From NCBI GenBank assembly GCA_905221605.1, contig CAJNDS010002093.1:152501-216500 (forward strand): DNA of 64,000 nucleotides, in the 5' to 3' direction. Within the stretch, counting starts at the first letter, position 1. Every line of letters begins with the position of its first letter. The translations under genes and the position numbers were made by a program. The stretch is from Symbiodinium natans (lineage: Eukaryota; Sar; Dinophyceae; Suessiales; Symbiodiniaceae). The notes under the pieces were generated by a model. The model was not told the DNA's origin. It did no database searches and worked only from the letters and a program-made list of their open reading frames with translations. Below are positions 10,130 to 20,444 of the stretch, piece by piece.

Positions 10130-10220
10130 AGGGTTTAGGGTTTAGGGTTTAGGGTTTAGGGTTTAGGGTTTAGGGTTTAGGGTTTAGGGTTTAGGGTTTA
10201 GGGTTTAGGGTTTAGGGTTT
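10130..10220 (+). repeat. Telomere-type array (TTTAGGG)n
   Basis: About 12 clean units. The island to its left (10030-10130) is open on the minus strand (KSLAIVPSPSSVFRF) but has no convincing splice sites. Confidence 0.95.
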
Positions 10221-10314
10221 TGCAGTCTCAAAGTATGTCTCACACCTTCAACCCGGGCGGTTCAGGGTTTAGAGTTTCGGGTTTAGGGTTTTAGGGTTTT
10301 AGGGTTTTAGGGCT

Positions 10315-10575
10315 TTGGGGTTTTGGGGTTTTGGGGTTGTGGGGTTTTGGGGTTTTGGGGTTTTGGGGTTTTGGGGTTTTGGGGTTTTGGGGTTTTGGGG
10401 TTTTGGGGTTGTGGGGTTGTGGGGTTTTGGGGTTTTGGGGTTTTGGGGTTGTGGGGTTTTGGGGTTTTGGGGTTTTGGGGTTTTGGGGTTGTGGGGTTTT
10501 GGGGTTTTGGGGTTTTGGGGTTTTGGGGTTTTGGGGTTTTGGGGTTTTGGGGTTTTGGGGTTTTAGGGTTTTAGG
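10315..10575 (+). repeat. (TTTTGGGG)n array with TTGTGGGG variants
   Basis: About 31 copies of an 8-bp unit GGGGTTTT, with interspersed GGGGTTGT. Flanked on both sides by TTTTAGGG and then TTTAGGG, so it appears to derive from the telomere-type repeat by one inserted T and one A-to-G change. The unit equals the hypotrich ciliate telomere motif, here in an internal array. Confidence 0.95.
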
Positions 10576-10604
10576 GTTTTAGGGTTTTAGGGTTTAGGGT
10601 TTTA

Positions 10605-11040
10605 GGGTTCAGGTTGACTAGTTGTTGGGGTGCAGGGTTATTAAAGTGTTAGGGGCTAGGAGTTTAAGGCTGCATGCTATGTAGCTGCATGCGCCACATG
10701 GGGGTTTACGAACATACGGGCCCTGAATCTAGACCCCCAAATCGTAGGATTCCTGCATAACAAGGACCCAGTAAGGTACCCCTATTGTCGGAAGCCCATA
10801 TGACGAGGCCTTGGACCCCGGGGAGCCTCTGATGTCGCAGTTAGACAGTTCGGGCGCGTTAGGCTGTGGTGCCCTTAACGCACAGCACTGGGGACATGGA
10901 TTAGGGTTTAGGGTTTGGGGTTTAGGGTCTAGGGCTTAGGGCTTTGGGTTGAGCCAGATAGATAGCCTCAAGATGTCACAAGATCGATCCCTTTGGCACC
11001 TTGCTTGTGTATTTCCAGCTACCTCATTGACTTGAAACAC
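10605..11040. other. Unique stretch, nothing recognised
   Basis: Mostly non-repetitive DNA with short GGGTTTAGGG relics near 10900. No convincing gene, hairpin element or RNA gene could be identified. Confidence 0.5.
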
Positions 11041-11049
11041 GAGCTAAAC

Positions 11050-12382
11050 AGGATCTAAACTTACACAGCAAAGCGTCTCATAAGGCTTCGAACACCTCTT
11101 CGCGCTCGGAGCGATGCCTGAGCCGCACTAATCTGGGTATGTCTGAGCTTTGCCAATCCGATTTGTGCTCGCAACGGTCCCAACCAGACGTCTGAGACAA
11201 TGCATAGTCCCCGCAATTCGCCGAAGACAAGCTGTAAAATCCGTGATGATCAAGGCTCCTCCGTTTGAGCTGGGAAACATAAGGTCCAAATCCGCCCGTG
11301 CACTTCATGATCTTGAACCTCTTCGCGAGCGTGCGTCTTTCAAAGTCGGGGTTCTCCGTCCAGGTGACTACGCCATCGCCATGTTTTTCCGTTTGCAGAA
11401 TGCTTCCATCTGAAAGATGATGTTCCACAAAGCGATGCCACCCCTCCAAATAGACGAAGCTGATGCGGACGTAGCGCGGATCCCACAGCCCAGACCAGAG
11501 CAATCGGAGCCAGTTCTGCTTCCTACCCCACCACCCCACAGCCCATGGCATTTGCAATCCTGAGTGAGAGCAGCTCGGGGAGCTTCTTGACGTAGCAGAG
11601 CTCTGTGACGAGCTGCTTTCGCAGCCCATGGCGCCCGCTGCGGCTCAGCACCCCCGGAACTGCCAGGACAACACGTATTCAGAAAAGTCTGGAACCGAAT
11701 TGTGATCCGGGAACCTACCACAAGAACTCGCATGCCTTCCACCCTACCCCCTCTACCGAGCCACCACCTAGTGCTAGCAGACCTAACACCCCTGCTGACC
11801 CTTCCCCACACCCCTCTACCACCCTTACCGCCCCTGACCTGTACCGCCTATGCCAGCCACCACCCCCACCACCTGTACCACCCCCAACCACGCCCCCGCC
11901 CACCCCATGCTCCACAACACACATTCCAAGACGAACGCGGCAAACAGGCGAGCGGCACCTTGGCAACGAGGTAGCTGTGCTTGTGGAAGTCGCGAATCAT
12001 GCCCAACGACATGCAGCATCTGCTGCTCGGGGTGATCAGTATCTTAGTCTCCTTCCCAAGACCTCTTCGGAAACTAAAGTTGATAGCTGCGGTTCTGTGC
12101 CACTGAATCACCATCTACGAAGAGACGGGTATGCGTCAACAGCACAGCGCGTGAGTGATAAAGACATGCCAGAAACGAGCACAAATCAAGGGCTGCTGCA
12201 AGTTGGGAAAGACGAGACAAGCTGCTGACGCAACAGCAGCAGCAACAATTAGAAGAAGTAGTCCAAAACTGCCTCGCAGAGAGTTTCCTCATCAGAGACC
12301 GGTTCTTTGACAGCACTTCTCCCCCCCCTCCACCCCCCTCCCCCACGCCAGCTAGTATTGAAAAAGTCCTCAATATGCCCTA
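11050..12382. other. 1.3-kb non-repetitive island, probable gene remnant or gene
   Basis: Longest repeat-free stretch outside the tandem array and 35-36 kb. Several segments look coding. Minus strand: 11078-11629 is open for 183 codons and contains TWTENPDFERRTLAKRFKI; around 11956-12022 a segment reads CCMSLGMIRDFHKHSYLVAK and ends exactly at AAG|GTGCCGC. Plus strand: 12165-12380 reads DKLLTQQQQQQLEEVVQNC then FLIRDRFFDS, a proline run and a stop, which would be a C-terminal exon. The strands conflict and no homologue is recognised, so strand and structure are left open. Confidence 0.35.
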
Positions 12383-12589
12383 AATCCAAACCCGATCAAT
12401 AGGTTCAGGGTTTAGGGTTTGGGGTGGCTGGTTTGGAGGATGTACACCACCTGAGGAGAAGAAAATTCCACAGGGCTTAGGATTGTTTAGAATTCCAAGT
12501 GGAGCATGCATGTGCCCTTTCAAGGGGGAAATACTTAGACCTTAAACCCTAAACCACACTTACCTATAATTACATACACCTTAAGCTCC

Positions 12590-12672
12590 AAGTGAGCATT
12601 GGCCCAACTGTTCGTGGGCATTGGCCCAACGGTTCGTCCGGCATTGGCCCAACGGTTCGTGGGCATTGGCCG
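12590..12672. repeat. Minisatellite, about 23 bp unit x4
   Basis: Tandem copies of GGCATTGGCCCAACGGTTCGT with small changes. It sits directly left of GGGCCCAG-containing degenerate telomere repeats. Confidence 0.8.
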
Positions 12673-12869
12673 CGCGTAGGGTTTAGGGTTCAGGGCCCAG
12701 TTGAGGGCCCAGCCCAGGCCGGAGTTTAGGGTTCAGAACCCTGGCGTTTGGGGCCTTCGGTTTAGGGTTAGCCGATTCCTAGCGTTTAGGGTTCAGGGCC
12801 CAGTCTAGGCCCCAGCCAGATTTAGGCTTCAGAACCTAGGGTTTCTGGTTCGGGGCCAGGGTTTGCTTG

Positions 12870-13062
12870 GGTTTAGGGTTTAGGGTTTAGGGTTTAGGGT
12901 TTAGGGTTTAGGGTTTAGGGTTTAGGGTTTAGGGTTTAGGGTTTAGGGTTTAGGGTTTAGGGTTTAGGGTATAGGGTTTAGGGTTTAGGGTTAGGGTTTA
13001 GGGTTTAGGGTTTAGGGTTTAGGGTTTAGGGTTTAGGGTTTAGGGTTTAGGGTTTAGGGTTC
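12870..13062 (+). repeat. Telomere-type array (TTTAGGG)n
   Basis: About 27 units with one TATAGGG and one shortened unit. Confidence 0.95.
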
Positions 13063-13388
13063 AGCCGAAGATTTAAGGCTCAGGGCCTAGATTCTAAGGT
13101 TCAGCATCTAAGGTGGTTCAGGCCGAGTTTAGGGGTTCAGCACCGCGGGTTGAGGGTTCAGGGCCTACAGTTTTAGGCTTCGGCCTGGGATGGTTGAGGG
13201 CTTTAGGTGCCTTAAGGCGTGCGGTGTAGGGCCCTAGGGTATGGAGTCATAGGTTCAAGGATTTAGGGTTTAGGGTTTAGGGTTTAGGGTTTGTCAACTC
13301 TGTGTTTTTCATAATGGTGTGGGATTCTTAGGGCGGGCGGGTATGTCCCCGTCGCTTGAGAAGTTGACTAGCGAAAGCTCGATCATGA

Positions 13389-13479
13389 GATGCTGAACCC
13401 CGAACCCTGAACCCTGAACCCTGAACCCTGAACCCTGAACCCTGAACCCTAAACCCTAAACCCTAAACCCTAAACCCTA
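13389..13479 (-). repeat. (CCCTGAA)n then (CCCTAAA)n array
   Basis: About eight CCCTGAA units followed by five CCCTAAA units: one substitution has spread through part of the array. The unique island to its right (13488-13575) is open on both strands, reading LLSRLHLGLTRSFGRVRG after TTGCTAG|G on the plus strand. Confidence 0.9.
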
Positions 13480-13602
13480 ATGTTAAAGCTTGCTAGGATC
13501 CCTTTGGGCATCTGCTGAGCCGACTACATCTCGGCTTGACAAGGTCTTTCGGGCGTGTCCGAGGTGCTCTCGGAGCCGGAGATGTGGTTTCGGGTTCAGG
13601 GG

Positions 13603-13824
13603 TTAGGGTTTAGGGTTTAGGGTTTAGGGTTTAGGGTTTAGGGTTTAGGGCTTAGGGTTTAGGGTTTAGGGTTTAGGGTTTAGGGTTTAGGGTTTAGGGT
13701 TTAGGGTTTAGGGTTTAGGGTTTAGGGCTTAGGGTTTAGGGTTTAGGGTTTAGGGTTTAGGGCTGAAGGTTTAGGGTTTAGGGTTTAGGGTTTAGGGTTT
13801 AGGGTTTGGGTTTAGGGTTTAGGG
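13603..13824 (+). repeat. Telomere-type array (TTTAGGG)n
   Basis: About 31 units with scattered CTTAGGG and CTGAAGG variants. Confidence 0.95.
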
Positions 13825-14963
13825 AAGCCTGAACCCTAAACCCTTGAACCGCAAGCCTCAAGCAGTAAGTTGTCTAGCTAGGAGCTAGGAGAAACAGCAT
13901 CTCAGGCACGAAGCCATGTAGCGGTTTCTAAAATGACTGCCCCTTTAGGGGGGGGTCTTAAGCCAAACCCGGGGCAAAAACCCACAACCTCAAACACCCC
14001 TAAAGACTCAAACGTCGATCCCCCCAACGCCTGAAAGTCTGAAGCCAGCGGCATCCCCTAAATAACTAGGTCTGGGCATATCGCACGGCCTCCATCTCAA
14101 CAGCAGAACCAAACACACAAACGCACCGCTCTGAGACTAATATGAAAGGCTTTCTAGACCAAGCCACCTATTTATTGCACATCTGAATGCTTGCTTGAAG
14201 CCCGCAAACCTGCGAGCCCCTAAAACCCCTCAGAGCGAAATGGGGAACTGAGTGCTTAGGGATTTAAGGCTTTAGTGTTTAGGGGTTTAGGGTTTAGGGG
14301 TTTTGGGTTTCGGGGTTTAGGGTTCAGGGGTTTCGGGGGTTTAGGTTTTGGGGGTTTGGGGTTTGGGGTCTAGGGTTTTAGGGCTTCGGGCTTCTTCTCG
14401 CCCGGAGATGGGGCTCTGCAGAACTGAAACCCTAAAGTTTGAGCCTAACTGCCCAAAACCCTAAACACTAAACCCTAAACCCTAAATCCTAAACCCTAAA
14501 ACCCTAAACCCTAAACCCGAAACCCGAACCCTAAACCCTAAACCCCAAACCCCAAGCCCTGCTCAGCGACCCAAAAGAACAAGGGGACCGGCCTCTCTTT
14601 GGCCAGAGGCCCTGCTTGTTGAGAGCCTGGACCTTTCCCTGCGACGGTTCTTTTGGGATTTAGGGTTTAGGGTTTAGGGTTTAGGGTCTAGGGTTTAAGG
14701 TTTATGATTTAGGGTTTAGGGTTTAGGGTTTAGGGTTTAGTTGCGACTCAGGGCAAAGCCGTGAGGGGGCCCTTGCAGGGGCACCCTAAACCCTAAACCC
14801 TAAACCCTAAACCCTATACCCTAAACCCTTTGACAAGGCGACAGGGCCGGCTCAAAGCTTCAGGGTATAGGGTCCTGGAGCCAGGGGCCCTAAACCCTAA
14901 ACCCAAAACCACGAAACGCTAAAACCCTAAGCCCGAAACCCGAAACCCTGACAAGGGGAGTCA

Positions 14964-15101
14964 AGGGTTTAGGGTTTAGGGTTTAGGGTTTAGGGTTTAG
15001 GGTTTAGGGTTTAGGGTTTAGGGTTTAGGGTTTAGGGTTTAGGGTTTAGGGTTTAGGGTTTAGGGTTTAGGGTTTAGGTTAGGGTTTAGGGTTTAGGGTT
15101 A
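14964..15101 (+). repeat. Telomere-type array (TTTAGGG)n
   Basis: About 19 units, followed by a G-run and a short opposed CCCTAAA piece. Confidence 0.95.
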
Positions 15102-15149
15102 ATTAAGGTCTAGGGAGGGGGGGGGGAAACCAAAACCCTAAACCCTATC

Positions 15150-15241
15150 ATTTAGGGTTTAGGGTTTAGGGTTTAGGGTTTAGGGTTTAGGGTTTAGGGT
15201 TTAGGGTTTAGGGTTTAGGGTTTAGGGTTTAGGGTTTAGGG
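15150..15241 (+). repeat. Telomere-type array (TTTAGGG)n
   Basis: About 13 clean units ending at GGGTCCGAGG, the left edge of a minisatellite. Confidence 0.95.
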
Positions 15242-15254
15242 TCCGAGGAACTCA

Positions 15255-15450
15255 AAAAGGCTCAAAGGCTCCAGAAATGGTCCGGGCCGGGAGGAGCGAA
15301 ATGGTCCGGAGAAGCGCAAAGAGGAGCCCAGAAAGGCTCAGACATGGTCTGGGAGGAGCCCAAAAAGGCTGGGAGGTGCCCAAAAAGGTTCAGAAATGGT
15401 CCGGGAGGAGCCCGGAAAGGCTCCAGAAATGGTCCGGGAGGGTCTGCCCT
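15255..15450. repeat. Minisatellite, about 33 bp unit
   Basis: Five to six imperfect copies of a unit built from GGTCCGGGAGGAGCCC, AAAAAGGCT and CCAGAAAT. The apparent open frame through it is a by-product of the repeat. Confidence 0.8.
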
Positions 15451-15934
15451 GAACCCTAAATCCTAAACCCTAAATTCTAGGATGGTCGCGTTCCGCCCAA
15501 GGTTTAGGGTCATATATTTCTCTGATGCTCCAGCACGCCTGTCGCGTGCGCCGGCACCTTCCGGGTGCAGCTAACGGAGCTCCTTCGCTGCGACTCACGC
15601 GACAGCTCCGGAGCTGGCAGGGGCTGCACGCTCGCTGCTGCTCACCGCAGCGCCCGCAGCTCGCTTCAGTTTAGGGTTAAGGTCTAGGGAGGGGGGGGGG
15701 GGGCAAACCAAAACCCTAAACCCAAACCCTAAACCGCCCAGATGAAAGCTCGGAAGCCACTAGAAAACCTTGGCCTGCACGGCCAGACGATCGAAGTCCA
15801 GGTCCTCTAGGGTTTAGGGTTTAGGGTTTAGGGTTTAGGGTTTAGGGTTTAGGGTTTAGGGTTTAGGGTTTAGGGTTTGGGGTTTGGGGTTTGGGGTTTA
15901 GTGTTTAGGGTTTACAGGGTTCAGGGTCTAGGGC

Positions 15935-16028
15935 TGGGATGTTCCCCCTTTTTCTAACAGTCCTCGATAAGGATTAGAATGGGAGCACCATCATCGCGAT
16001 TAAGTAGTAAAAGGGGGAAACATCTCAA
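15935..16028. mobile_element. MITE family A, copy 3 (diverged)
   Basis: CTGGGATGTTCCCCC at the left and GGGGGAAACATCTCAA at the right; middle CTAACAGTCCTCGATAAGG. The right end carries a variant (AAACATCTCAA) shared with the fragment at 18374-18397, so those two are close relatives. Confidence 0.75.
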
Positions 16029-16819
16029 GTTTAGGGTTTAGGGTTTTTGGGTTCGTTCAGCAACCTAAGGATATAGAAAGCATAGCGAATCGCTGGCAAC
16101 CAATCCAGAGAGTCCCGGCCCTCCCGTCCCCCTAAACCCTACACCTACCCTGCAAACCCAACCCCACCTCCCCCACCGGGTTAAGGGTTTAAGGTTTAGG
16201 GTCAAGGGTTTAGGGCCCCACCCCCCCCCCCCCCCAACAAAAAAAGCAGGTACTGTTGGAGGTCATGGCACCCTCAACCCTAAAAACCCCTAACCGTAAA
16301 CCTGAAACACCTAAGCCCAGCATGAAGCCCTGAAACCCCCTCAGCCCTAGACCCCAAACCCTGAACCCTAAACCCTGAACCCTAAACCCTAAACCCTAAA
16401 CCCTGAACCCTAAGGCACACACGGAGGACAAGTTCAAGGGAAGGCTCAGGGTCGGGACTAAGCGAACGGACAATGGCCAACTGCATGCTTGCCTCTTGAG
16501 CTCCGGTTTCGGGTTTCGGGTTTCGGGTTTAGGGTTTAGGGTTTAGGGTTTAGGGTTCTGAGGGTGTCGGGGTTAGGGGCCTAGGGTTTTACCCTAAACA
16601 CTATAAACCCTCAACCCTAGACCCTAAAGCTTCAAGATTTGGGGGTTTAGGGTCTAAGGTTTAGGGTCTAAAGTTTAGGGTCTAAAGTTTAGGGGTTTGG
16701 AGCTTCGGGCTGCCACCCCTGACAGCCCAACGGAACAGGAGTGTTCAGGGCTTCGGGTTTGGGCTGGGGTTTAGGGTCTTCAAACCCTCACACCTAAACC
16801 CCGAACTCCGAATGATGCT

Positions 16820-17175
16820 GGCCCCCTTGCGAAGCAATTGCACTGCACGCAGCGTCCGCATTGTTCTGATCTATCCCGTAGGCGAAGAGGTACGGAGGGC
16901 TTCCTTTTTCTGGCTGTTGCTGGCAAAAGCTTGTACAGTTGAATCAGCGGCCCTCAACCACATGCTTGCCGCTTGCTTTGAGGTATTTTGGAGTAGGACA
17001 AGCAAGAAAACCCCCAATAGAGCAACCACAGCATCCGCCCTTTACATGCCACTCTGCAGCCTGCTCTGCCACTTCATCGTCAGCCGGCTCTGCGTCCACA
17101 ATGACAGCAGGCCAGGTGGTGAGAACCGTTCCCAGTCACCTCCATGTTTGTGGTGCCCAGCTAGCCTCTTCTGCA
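16820..17175 (-). pseudogene. Gene fragment left of a telomere-type array
   Basis: Minus-strand frame reads VLTTWPAVIVDAEPADDEV, then EQAAEWHVKGGCCGCSIGG and LACPTPKYLKASGKHVV, interrupted by a stop and resuming with PYLFAYGIDQNNADAAC. Composition is protein-like, but the reading is broken, so it is either two exons or decayed sequence. It is separated from the fragment at 17314-17952 by an array. Confidence 0.35.
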
Positions 17176-17179
17176 GAGC

Positions 17180-17313
17180 TTAGGGTTTAGGGTTTAGGGT
17201 TTAGGGTTTAGGGTTTAAGGGTTAAGGGTTTAGGGTTTAGGGTTTAGGGTTTAGGGTTTAGGGTTTAGGGTTCAGGGTTCAGGGTTTAGGGTTTAGGGTT
17301 TAGGGTTTAGGGT
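17180..17313 (+). repeat. Telomere-type array splitting two gene fragments
   Basis: About 19 units including TTAAGGG and TTCAGGG variants. Both sides are non-repetitive and coding-like on the minus strand, so the array lies within an intron or was inserted into a gene relic. Confidence 0.9.
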
Positions 17314-17952
17314 AAAAAGCCCTGCGACTTGTCGTCGAACGCCTGCGACGACACATCTGGATCCATGGCCTCATAAGCCCTGGGGCCAAGCAGCGTTGCC
17401 AGCATCCTCTTGCTGAGCATAGGCTCCCTCTGGCGGCAGAGCTCACCCTGGTAGACGCCCTGCGCAGAATCGCAGTTCCATCTTGAACTCCTCGGCATTC
17501 GCCATGGAGTCCCTTCGTCGGCTCCTCCACTTCGACTGGGTGTGCCTCAGTGCCTGTAGGCATGCCAGGTGCTTCCTGCCATGCGCTCTGGCGGATCGAC
17601 AGTATCCCCTCCGAGAGGGGGCCCCATGTACCAGCCCTTGGAGTCACCCTCCTCGCCAGAGTAGTACAGGTGAAAGGTGCTTCTGCCGCCCTGTCAGTCA
17701 CTCAGTCCGTTGATAGACTTTGCATCCATAGAAAGATCCTTGCTCTGCATACTCGCCAAGAATGTTCCTTGCTTGGTTGAGATGGTCACGGTTGACGGCA
17801 GCGAGGTCATCGTCGAGGGATGCGACGTAAGCCTCCTTGGCAGCAGGGCCCACAGTCCAATTTCCAGCATCCTCTGAAGATTGGTCCTTGTCATATTGGT
17901 CCTGCCACTCAGCCTCTTTGACGTGGCTGTCACCTTTGTGCGAGCGCCACAT
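17314..17952 (-). pseudogene. Probable decayed gene (hydrophilic protein with GWYMGP motif)
   Basis: Minus strand. From ATG at 17952 an 84-codon frame reads KEAEWQDQYDKDQ, VGPAAKEAYVASLDDDL and NQARNILGEYAEQGSF, then stops. In another frame the sequence continues SINGLSD, a TGA where a sense codon seems expected, then GGRSTFHLYYSGEEG and DSKGWYMGPPLGGD, and later SKRMLATLLGPRAYEAMD. The pieces look like one protein broken by a frameshift and a nonsense codon. A 28-nt GT..AG segment (CAAA|GTCTATC to TGACAG) would rejoin the first two in frame, so a very short intron is the alternative. Confidence 0.45.
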
Positions 17953-18271
17953 TTAGGGCAACTTTAAGGATAGCTAAGCCGAATTAAGGTTATTTAAGGG
18001 GGGGAACCTAGGGGGTAGACAACACTGAAGACCCTGCTTCTCTCTTCAAGCAACCCTGACCCTGCCCATGTGTACCCCCTAAATGCGTAAGCCCTAAACC
18101 AAACTTGGTAGCACCAAAAAAACCCTAAACCCTAAAGCCTGCCGCAACCCAACAAAAAGGCAGAATCCCACTCAAAGGACTCCTCAGTTCGGGAAGCTCG
18201 CAGTTTCAGACTCGCACCTCGTCAACAACACTTTTTTTCTAAACCCTCGGAAGCCCTTACTACCGCCTTTG

Positions 18272-18370
18272 GGTTTAGGGTTTAGGGTTTAGGGTTTAGG
18301 GTTTAGGGTTTAGGGTTTAGGGTTTAGGGTTTAGGGTTTAGGGTTTAGGGTTTAGGGTTTAGGGTTTAGG
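18272..18370 (+). repeat. Telomere-type array (TTTAGGG)n
   Basis: About 14 units, running directly into a truncated family A element. Confidence 0.95.
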
Positions 18371-18373
18371 GGT

Positions 18374-18397
18374 TAGCATAAGGGGGAAACATCTCAA
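18374..18397. mobile_element. MITE family A, right-end fragment
   Basis: AGCATAAGGGGGAAACATCTCAAG matches only the right terminus of family A. The rest is missing and a telomere-type array takes its place. Confidence 0.6.
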
Positions 18398-18403
18398 GGG
18401 CAC

Positions 18404-18472
18404 CTCTTTCTTTGGAAAAGGTCCAGCTGCCTTGGGCGCTGGCCTCGCGCTCGGCTGCTGGCAGCCATCTTC
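18404..18472 (-). CDS. Candidate 23-codon exon
   Basis: Minus strand, phase 0 at both ends: acceptor GCAACACAG|G, donor AAAGAG|GTGCCC. It encodes a proline/alanine/lysine-rich peptide (ARPAPKAAGPFPKKE). Upstream on its strand lies degenerate CCCTAAA; downstream, the family A fragment. Function unknown. Confidence 0.4.
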
Positions 18473-18885
18473 CTGTGTTGCAGGCAAATGCTCAGCGATC
18501 TAGGGTTCGGGTTTAGTTAAGGATTTAGGGCTTAGGGCTTATAGGGTTTAAGGTTTAGGATTTAATGTTTAGAGTTTAAGTTTTAGGGTTTATAGGGTTC
18601 AGGGTTTAGGGACCTAAGATTTGGGAGGGTCGCGGGTTAAGGGATTCACGGTTGAGGTCCTACCTTTAGGAGTTTGCAGGGCTCAACCCCTTTCGTGGCT
18701 TCAGATAACGTAGAGTCCTTTACTTTTTCGGGTTTAACGTTTAGGGTTTGGGGTTTAGGGTTTAGGGCCCTTATGACTCCGCTCATGACAAGAGGGCTGG
18801 GGCCCTCCTCCTACAGGTTGGAGTCGTTAGGTTACACGTACACTCTGTACAGCAAGATTCTTGCACCCCGGCCGATCGCCGCCCA

Positions 18886-19055
18886 TGCTACCAGGAACTG
18901 CCATCTATAGTATAGAACGTGTGGCAATAATGTGCTGGAGAACAACCCTAAACCCTAAACCCTAAACCCTAAACCCTAAACCTCAAAAAACCCCCCTGCC
19001 ACAGCTCCTCGTCAGGCTGACCTCGGCGCAGACCGAGGCACGAGCGACGATTGAG
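18886..19055. repeat. Diverged partial fifth copy of the tandem unit, with telomere-type insertion
   Basis: TACCAGGAACTGCC..TAGTATAGAACGTGTG and CAGCTCCTCGTCAGG..GAGGCACGAGCGACGA match the flank of tandem unit 1 (about 19485-19640). Between them, unit 1 has about 25 bp of unique DNA (CACAACTTGACAAGG..), whereas this copy has five CCCTAAA units (18946-18982). Confidence 0.7.
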
Positions 19056-20129
19056 CCCTAAACCCTAACACCTAAACCTAAACCGTTTCACCCCATAAAC
19101 CCTAAATCCTAAACCGTTAAACCCTATAAACCCTAAACCCTAAACCTAAACCCACCGTTCAACCCTATAAACCGTATACCCTAAACCCTACACCCTAAAC
19201 CGCTGCAACCACGCCAGATCGGAGATTCCAAACCACAAGCTTTCTGGGCACTCGCCTATTTTGGGGAGGGGGGGGTTTTGGATTTAGAAACGTTTTGAGC
19301 CTATTCAAACTCTTAAGGCTTTATGTGTTTAAAAGACTCCTCGTGTGCTGCTTGAGCAAAAGAATCTGATGGGTTCAACCCTAGGCCCATGGAGCCCTGA
19401 ACTTAGCAGGCGTCTGAATAGTACGAGTAGACCAAGCTCAACCCGTCCAGCAAGATTCCTCCACCAGGCCGTAATACCCGTCATGTCTGCCAGAAACTGC
19501 CGTGTAGTATAGAACGTGTGCAGTCGCATGCTGAAGATTCCTGAAGCACAACTTGACAAGGCAAACCTCAAAACCAGCCTGCCGCAGCTCCTCGTCAGGC
19601 AGCGGCTGACCTCGGAGCAGGCAGAGGCACGAGCGACGACTGAGTCCAACCACCCCCAGATCTGCTGCCTGGGCATGGCGCTCTGTTTCTCATTGTCGTG
19701 GACGATGGGATCAAGGCACAGAGCACATGGCCGTGACTACATTTAGAGACCGCGACCAATCTCTGCTTCCGAATTGTCAAAACCGACTGAGCTCTCAAAG
19801 CATCAGCCTGCATGAGCCTGCCGAGCCGTTGTGGATCGACTGGGGTGAGCGGGCGCGTCACTTGGAGGATCGGGAGACTTGGTGGCTAGTCTGAGGTAGC
19901 GTCATAAGTACCTGGGCTATCCCACTTCTACGCCTACGTAATAACATACTTGCACATCCCAGAGTACCCTAGGATAGGAAGGGTTACTTCCCTTTGTAAG
20001 GGGTTTACAATGTGAAAGAAGGGTCAAAGCGGAAGTAACACCTAACTCCTACTTCAACAGTCTATAAACTCTAAACCCTCAACCACCTAGCCCCTAAACC
20101 GGCTAAACCTTAACTCCTCATTACGTTCG

Positions 20130-20380
20130 AAGGTTCTAAGTCTCCCCGGATCCTCCATAGCAGTGCACCAGGAAGACGATCGAGGCATCTGCGAGCCTTC
20201 TAGGCATCTCAGAGCCTTCGCGGCTGTCGCGCAGAGCTGTTTGCGTACCCGCGACTGCCACTCTCTGCACAATGGCCTGTGACCAGGGGCTGTTGAGAAA
20301 TGACAAGCCGATGGGGTCGCACAGCGCCGCGAAAAAGCCGTCTGTAAAATTCGTCAAGGTCGTGTATGGAAAACACAAGG
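20130..20380 (-). other. Conserved 3' segment of tandem unit (also 23485..23740, 26775..27000, 30005..30262)
   Basis: About 250 bp, retained in all four units downstream of the stop codon. One frame is protein-like in every copy (FAALCDPIGLSFLN, AIVQRVAVAGT, ADASIVFLVHCYGG), following an acceptor-like TTTTACAG. GAGCC|GTGAGA at the stop codon of units 1 and 4 could act as a donor, but splicing there would enter a different frame, and unit 2 has lost it. Most likely 3' UTR or a remnant of another gene carried in the unit. Confidence 0.35.
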
Positions 20381-20444
20381 ATCACGAAAACTAAAAATAC
20401 CTTGCCACATTGGAAGCACGCTTTTCGGCCCATGCAGCTTCGTC

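Noticed and set aside
10315-10582. Three overlapping frames of repeated GFWGFGVL
   Set aside because: Translation of the (TTTTGGGG)n array; eight-base unit read in all frames.
14570-14655. Hairpin ends CCCAAAAGAAC / GTTCTTTTGGG as a further MITE
   Set aside because: Only one copy seen, 11-bp arms, and the interior is coding-like on both strands; kept as chance or an exon.
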